Shown: positions 59,763-64,000 of the stretch, in pieces | How positions within the stretch are numbered: position 1 is the first letter of the stretch | Layout: each line of letters starts with the position of its first letter | Assembly (NCBI GenBank): GCA_963974055.1 | Contig: CAXBCP010000011.1 | Span: 62,001 to 126,000, forward strand | Length of the DNA: 64,000 nt | Source: CAXBCP01 sp963974055 | Lineage (GTDB): Bacteria; Pseudomonadota; Alphaproteobacteria; MPNO01; UBA830 | Direction: 5' to 3' | Notes under the pieces: generated by a model | Told to the model about the DNA's origin: nothing | What the model saw: the letters and a program-made list of their open reading frames with translations, nothing else | Database searches by the model: none | Position numbers and translations under genes: made by a program

Positions 59763-60830
59763 ATGGGACCCTTCGTCAAGAACGCCTGGTATGCCGCCGC
59801 CTGGAACCACGAAATCGGGACCGAGCCGTTCGCGCGCACGATCCTGAACGAGCCGCTGGTGCTGTTCCGCGATACCGCGGGCAAGGTCGTGGTGCTGGAA
59901 GACCGCTGCTGCCACCGGCACCTGCCGCTGTCGGCGGGCAAGGTGCTGGGCGACACGCTGCAATGCGGCTATCACGGGCTCGAATTCGACCGCAGCGGCG
60001 CCTGCGTGACCGTGCCGGGCCAGTCGAAGGTGCCGCCGGGCGGGCGGGTCCGCACCTGGCCGGTGCTCGAGAAATACCAGTATGTGTGGGTGTGGATGGG
60101 CGATCCCGAAAGGGCCGACGAATCCCTGCTGCCGGACTGGCACGTGATGGACGACCCCGACTGGGCGGTCGTCAAGGGCGACCCGCCGTTCCACATTCCC
60201 TGCCATTACGAGCTGTTCAACGACAACCTGCTCGACCTGTCGCATCTCGCCTATGTGCATATCAAGAATATCGGCACTTCCGCCGTGCCCGATTTCCCCA
60301 TCGTGACCACCCGCGGCGACAACACGGTGCGCATGATCCGCTGGATCCTCGATTCCCCGCCGGCGCCGCTCTATGCAAGGTTCGGCGGGTTCTCCGACAA
60401 TATCGACCGCTGGCAGTATGCCGAGGCCCAGGTGCCGAGCTACAACACGGTGCGCGTCGGTTGCCTGCCGGCGGGCTGCGGCGCCAAGGCGGGCGATCAT
60501 CCGGACGATATCGCGCGCGGCCCCGGCGGGCGCGACGGCCAGGGGTTCGAGTTCTACAACCTGAATGCCATCACGCCGGAGACCGAGAATTCGACCTGGT
60601 ATTTCTATGCCCATTCCCGGAACTTCGCCCAGGACGACCCGGAGATGGACGAGGAATTCCGCGTCGGTCTGCGCGGCGCCTTCCAGGACGACGTCGATAT
60701 CCTCGCCGCCCAGCAGATGAACATGGACCGCCACGCCCACAATCCGAAGGACTGGGTCGATATCAATGTCGACGGGCCGGGCATCGCGCTGCGCCGGATG
60801 GTCAGCGATGCGCTTAAAGCAGAGTCTTAA
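59763..60830 (+). CDS. Rieske oxygenase alpha subunit, vanillate demethylase (VanA)-like
   Basis: A 355-residue oxygenase. The Rieske cluster ligands are in LEDRCCHRHLPL (Cys-X-His) and LQCGYHGLEF (Cys-X2-His). The mononuclear iron site is NDNLLDLSHLAYVH (two His) plus a late Asp. The order and length match the single-component-type oxygenases of O-demethylation (VanA, dicamba demethylase) rather than alpha/beta dioxygenases. GAGG precedes the ATG. No reductase gene lies next to it, so electrons must come from a reductase encoded elsewhere. The substrate could be an aryl methyl ether or another aromatic acid. Confidence 0.9.
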   Translation: MGPFVKNAWYAAAWNHEIGTEPFARTILNEPLVLFRDTAGKVVVLEDRCCHRHLPLSAGKVLGDTLQCGYHGLEFDRSGACVTVPGQSKVPPGGRVRTWPVLEKYQYVWVWMGDPERADESLLPDWHVMDDPDWAVVKGDPPFHIPCHYELFNDNLLDLSHLAYVHIKNIGTSAVPDFPIVTTRGDNTVRMIRWILDSPPAPLYARFGGFSDNIDRWQYAEAQVPSYNTVRVGCLPAGCGAKAGDHPDDIARGPGGRDGQGFEFYNLNAITPETENSTWYFYAHSRNFAQDDPEMDEEFRVGLRGAFQDDVDILAAQQMNMDRHAHNPKDWVDINVDGPGIALRRMVSDALKAES

Positions 60831-60869
60831 GTGTAAGAAAGAATTTTAATATATTGAAATAAAACAATA

Positions 60870-61613
60870 TTATTGATTTTTGACCGGGGCGCCATCGACG
60901 GGGATATGGGCGATATCGACCGTGCCGGCCGAGCGCAGGGTCACGGCGTTGACGGTCCCGGCATAGTCGGGCGAACCCGAATACCATGCGGGCACCGCGC
61001 CGGTCCCGACCCTGATCTGGCGGTTCCAGTGGCCGAGCGCCACGTAATCGGCGCCGGTATCCTCGATCTCTTGCGGCGTGAACAGCCAGGACGGTCCCGG
61101 CCTGCCGCCGGAGGGGCGTTCGTCGGCGTAATGGCCGTGGCCGGCCACCACATGCCAGCGCGCGCTGCGCTGCGGCGCGCCGGCCAGCGGGTTGACGTCG
61201 TCGTAATCGGTATGGGCCCGGCCCCAGATATCGAGGTCGAGCGCGGGAAAGGACGCCGTAGGGCTTTCGGCACCGAGGACATGGACGTTGTCGATCGCGC
61301 CCAGCGCGCCACGGTCCCAGACCGAGCCCGGCATCAGCGGGTCGTGATTGCCCGGCAGCATGACGACCGGCAGGCCGGCCTCCGCGAGGACGATGCGCGT
61401 GCGGTCCAGGACGTCGGATTTCAGCCGGTTATGGTCGAAGATATCGCCGGTCAGCAGCACGATATCGGCGGCGATGGAGCGCGCCGTCGCGATGACCGCG
61501 GCCAGCGGCGCATTGCCGTCCCCGCCCCAGGCGCGGGCGGTATAGCCGTCATCGACATGCAGGTCGGAGCTGTGAACGATGACGATGTCGTCTGAAGGCG
61601 GTTTGGCGGTCAT
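60870..61613 (-). CDS. Calcineurin-like metallophosphoesterase (SbcD/YfcE-like)
   Basis: A 247-residue cytoplasmic phosphoesterase with all five motifs: VHSSDLHVDDG (DxH), LLTGDIFDHNRL (GD), LPGNHDPLMPG (GNHD), VVAGHGHYAD (GHxH) and LGHWNRQ. It is similar to DNA-repair exonuclease SbcD-type domains, but SbcC is not encoded nearby. The substrate is unknown. The short AT-rich gap (60831-60869) before it lacks a clear terminator; it is convergent with the oxygenase gene. Confidence 0.88.
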   Translation of the reverse strand: MTAKPPSDDIVIVHSSDLHVDDGYTARAWGGDGNAPLAAVIATARSIAADIVLLTGDIFDHNRLKSDVLDRTRIVLAEAGLPVVMLPGNHDPLMPGSVWDRGALGAIDNVHVLGAESPTASFPALDLDIWGRAHTDYDDVNPLAGAPQRSARWHVVAGHGHYADERPSGGRPGPSWLFTPQEIEDTGADYVALGHWNRQIRVGTGAVPAWYSGSPDYAGTVNAVTLRSAGTVDIAHIPVDGAPVKNQ

Positions 61614-61685
61614 ATTGATGCATGGGGATCGTGGTTGCGGGCGGCTATACTACCAGAGAACAGGCAGAATATAAGCGAGCATGAC

Positions 61686-62519
61686 ATGGCCACACCCGGA
61701 GAACTGATCGGCGGGCGCTACGGCGCGGAATTTGGCGGCGAGACCCCGGCGGAGGTGCCGGAGACCATCGCGGAATTGCTGGCGCGCCGCTGTATCCGGC
61801 GCTACACGGACGATCCCGTGCCCGACGCGCTGCTCGATACCCTGCTGGCCTGCGCCCAGTCGGCGCCGACCAAGTCGAACCTGCAGCAATATGCGATTAT
61901 CGTGACGACCGACCGCGACCAGCGGATGAAGCTGGCCGATCTGAACCCGGATACCGGTCACATGCAGTACTGCCCCGTATTCCTGACCTTCTGTGCCGAT
62001 ATGCGCCGGGCAAAGCGCCTGACGGAGCGTCATGGCTACGCCTATGCGAGCAACAACATGGATACCTTCCTGAACGCGACCGTCGATGCGGCGCTGGCCA
62101 TGCAGTGCTTCATCACGGCGGCGGAGGCGGCCGGGCTCGGCTGCGCGCCGATCAGCCAGGTGCGCAACCGGATGGCGGAATTCTGCGCCGCGCTGTCGAT
62201 CCCCGACGGGGTGTTCCCGATCGCCGGGCTGACCCTGGGCTGGCCGGCCTGGGAAGGGCGGATGAACGCCCGTCTGCCGCAGGCGGCGGTGATCCACCGC
62301 GAACGCTACGACGACAGCGGGCTCGACGGCCTCGTCGATGCCTATGACGCCCGGCGCCGGGAAACCAACCCCATATCGGCGGACGGCCAGCGCCACACCG
62401 ACAGATACGGCGTGTCGGAGAACTGCACCTGGTCCGAGAATGTCGCGCGCCAGCTTTCCGTCGCAGAGCGCGCGGACTTCCGGGCCTTCCTGCTCGGCAA
62501 CGGCTTCGACCTGACGTGA
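61686..62519 (+). CDS. Nitroreductase family protein
   Basis: A 277-residue FMN enzyme. RRCIRRYTDDPVPDALLDTLLACAQSAPTKSNLQQY holds the FMN phosphate-binding arginines and the NTE/SN ligands, and AAEAAGLGCAPISQVRNRM the C-terminal core. The ATG at 61686 is chosen over a TTG at 61635. It reduces nitro compounds, quinones or flavins using NAD(P)H. The long tail (ARRRETNPISADGQRHTDRYG...) is not typical of short nitroreductases. It is divergent from the metallophosphoesterase. Confidence 0.87.
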   Translation: MATPGELIGGRYGAEFGGETPAEVPETIAELLARRCIRRYTDDPVPDALLDTLLACAQSAPTKSNLQQYAIIVTTDRDQRMKLADLNPDTGHMQYCPVFLTFCADMRRAKRLTERHGYAYASNNMDTFLNATVDAALAMQCFITAAEAAGLGCAPISQVRNRMAEFCAALSIPDGVFPIAGLTLGWPAWEGRMNARLPQAAVIHRERYDDSGLDGLVDAYDARRRETNPISADGQRHTDRYGVSENCTWSENVARQLSVAERADFRAFLLGNGFDLT

Positions 62520-62562
62520 TTTCTCAGGTTCAGAAGTGCCGGTAATCCATTGTTATTGAGGT

Positions 62563-63144
62563 TTATTCTTCGAGAGGGTCGATGTCGAGCGCGTGTCGGA
62601 TCGCGTCCATCCGGAAGCCGCGCCGTTGCAGCCATCCGGCATCCCGGCGGCGCGATTTTTCGTCCTGCGGCCGGCTTCGCCACGGCCCGCGCCGGGCGCG
62701 CCTGAGGGCCAGCGCCGCCTGGTCCAGCGCCGTCTCGCTGCTCTCGAGATCGTCGGCATCGACCTCCAGTTCCGGCAGGGCCTCGGTCAGCGCGATTTCG
62801 AGTTCCTTCTCGACGACCTCGCGGTCGACGACCGCGCCGCGGGCGGCCACGGTGACGGCGGCGCCGGACGCATATCCCGAGCGCAGGGCGGAGCGCAGGC
62901 GCGCGGAGGCGGCTTCCTTGTCGTTGACCAGCCCGGTTGCGGTCAGGTCGGCAACGATCCCGGGGATGCATTCGGCAAAACCGGCGCGTTCTTCCGCATC
63001 CGCAACCTCGCGATACAGCCGCCGGTTCAGGTGATCGCTCAGCTTGCCGCCGGACACCAGATACCGCTGGCAGTAATAGACCGCGATATTCCGCAGCCTC
63101 TTTTCCGACATCTTTCTTGGCGGGCGGTTCTTTTGAGCAGGCAT
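62563..63144 (-). CDS. recX: RecX-like regulatory protein
   Basis: About 193 residues (from ATG 63144; a GTG at 63165 would add seven). RLRNIAVYYCQRYLVSGGKLSDHLNRRL and the LVNDKEAASARLRSALRSGYAS segment match the RecX repeat helices, and YCQRYLVSGGKLSDHL is typical of alphaproteobacterial RecX. RecX inhibits RecA filament growth. recA is not in the window. The C-terminus (WLQRRGFRMDAIRHALDID) also fits the last RecX helix bundle. The gene is convergent with the nitroreductase gene. Confidence 0.8.
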   Translation of the reverse strand: MPAQKNRPPRKMSEKRLRNIAVYYCQRYLVSGGKLSDHLNRRLYREVADAEERAGFAECIPGIVADLTATGLVNDKEAASARLRSALRSGYASGAAVTVAARGAVVDREVVEKELEIALTEALPELEVDADDLESSETALDQAALALRRARRGPWRSRPQDEKSRRRDAGWLQRRGFRMDAIRHALDIDPLEE

Positions 63145-63323
63145 CAGACCGTCAGACAACTCCACGGGCGGCGAATCGTAAATCGCCTCGGCCGGCCGCG
63201 CCGTATGCGGGCGACCCCGATCCGGCGCCGGGCGGCCCGGCGCAAGGTTTTGTTTACCAGTCTTACCCTAGTGTAGCGGCCGAATTGCCGCCTTGTCATG
63301 TATTTGGGGACGCAGAACCGGGA

Positions 63324-64000
63324 ATGCCACGTTCGAGGAAAAGACGGACCAGAACGAACGCCCCGCCGCCCGGGCCCTCGATAAAGTCCGTGCTGAAATC
63401 ATTCGAGGGGCGGGATTTCGCGGCTGTTGTCGCGCAATGCCGGCGCATCCTCGCCGGCGATCCCCGCAATACGGATGCGCTCAACATCCTCGGCGGCGCC
63501 TGTATCGAACTCGGCGACGTCGACGGGGCGATCGATGCGCTGGGCCGGGCGATCTCCGTGAACCCCGGCGATGCCGCCATCGAGGCCAACCTGGGCACGG
63601 CGCTGGCGACGGCAAAGCGCTACGCCGAGGCGGAAACGCATTTCACGGCCGCGCTCTCGCGTGCGCCCGGCGATATCGACGTCATGGCCAATCTGGCCTT
63701 CGCCCGGCTCGAACAGGGGCATTTCGACCGGGCGCTGGAAACCTTCGCCGACGTGCTGGCCCGGGCGCCGGGCAATCCGACCGTTCTGATCGGCGCCATC
63801 CGCGCCGCCGCGGCCGGCGGAGACCGGACACTGGCGGAAGCCTATGCCCGCGCCGCGCTTGCCGCCGACGGCGACAGTCCCGCCCGCCAGCGCGAGCTCA
63901 CCCTGGTCCTGCACGAGCATCACCTGTTTGCGGAAAGCCTTGCCGCGGCCGACGCTGCGCTGGCAGGAAGCCCGGCCAGTGCCGGACTTCATATCGACAG
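63324..64000 (+). CDS. TPR-repeat protein, N-terminal part (cut by window edge)
   Basis: The frame from ATG 63324 is open to the window end (225 codons). About five tetratricopeptide repeats are visible: RDFAAVVAQCRRILAGDPRN, ALNILGGACIELGDVDGAID, AIEANLGTALATAKRYAEAE, VMANLAFARLEQGHFDRALE and VLIGAIRAAAAGGDRTLAEA. The N-terminus is basic (MPRSRKRRTRT). No clear ribosome site is seen. Many alphaproteobacterial TPR proteins of this sort end in a sulfotransferase or glycosyltransferase domain, which would lie beyond the window. Confidence 0.72.
   Translation, partial: MPRSRKRRTRTNAPPPGPSIKSVLKSFEGRDFAAVVAQCRRILAGDPRNTDALNILGGACIELGDVDGAIDALGRAISVNPGDAAIEANLGTALATAKRYAEAETHFTAALSRAPGDIDVMANLAFARLEQGHFDRALETFADVLARAPGNPTVLIGAIRAAAAGGDRTLAEAYARAALAADGDSPARQRELTLVLHEHHLFAESLAAADAALAGSPASAGLHID

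Noticed and set aside
59126..59956. 276-codon reverse frame with three NNPMHPKG repeats
   Set aside because: The peptide repeats are only the translation of the three DNA repeats; the frame runs into the Rieske oxygenase gene and has no ribosome site.
60831..60869. AT-rich inverted sequence between the oxygenase and phosphoesterase genes as a terminator
   Set aside because: The possible stem is only about six A/T pairs and no convincing T-run follows on either strand.

Overview
This is a GC-rich window (about 60% GC) that looks like an alphaproteobacterial chromosome, probably Rhodospirillales-like. The reasons are the GC-driven antisense shadow ORFs, four TRAP transporters, CoxL-type molybdenum hydroxylase subunits, a DUF6537-type iorB, two DUF1344 proteins and alphaproteobacterial-style intergenic repeats. 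No rRNA, tRNA, CRISPR array or intact mobile element was found. About 61 protein-coding genes are supported. Almost all are catabolic or transport genes; the only DNA-binding transcriptional regulator seen is one sigma-54 activator.

Layout. 1-3387: end of a ribose-type ABC transporter, a gentisate 1,2-dioxygenase-like bicupin and a sterol-desaturase-family protein. 3391-8894: iorAB (reverse), a 57-residue protein and an argE-like gene. 8891-11598: two tandem secreted EF-hand proteins and a secreted kelch-like protein. 11678-24537: two orphan molybdopterin hydroxylase large subunits flanking two opposing DctPQM TRAP systems and a polysaccharide-deacetylase-like hydrolase, then an enoyl-CoA hydratase. 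24660-42557: the catabolic core, with feruloyl-CoA-synthetase-like ligase, extradiol dioxygenase, enol-lactonase-like hydrolase, beta-hydroxyacid dehydrogenase, old yellow enzyme, YciI protein, maleylacetate reductase, OsmC, a third DctPQM system, an intradiol (hydroxyquinol-type) dioxygenase, an isochorismatase-like hydrolase, an orphan ring-hydroxylating dioxygenase beta subunit, a degenerate SDR and a TAXI-TRAP system. 42577-46588: VIT-type metal transporter, sigma-54 response regulator overlapping a secreted serine protease, and two DUF1344 proteins. 46854-51368: a translationally coupled thiolase/SDR/alcohol dehydrogenase/acyl-CoA ligase operon (reverse). 51478-56295: hyuAB plus an NMT1/SsuA-like protein without a signal peptide. 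56309-59762: repeats and a lower-GC patch with small membrane proteins and a truncated tyrosine recombinase. 59763-64000: Rieske oxygenase, metallophosphoesterase, nitroreductase, RecX and the start of a TPR protein.

How the genes may work together. The best-supported route is hydroxyquinol to maleylacetate (dioxygenase at 36296) and on to 3-oxoadipate (reductase at 31538). Gentisate cleavage, CoA activation and side-chain shortening, and 2-oxo-arylacid oxidation by IorAB are parallel aromatic routes. Four TRAP systems plus one ABC system probably import different organic acids. Substrate assignments are inference. The least explained parts are the orphan molybdenum hydroxylases beside TRAP systems, the signal-less binding-protein homologue after hyuAB, the orphan oxygenase beta subunit, and the 194-bp tandem hairpin repeat.
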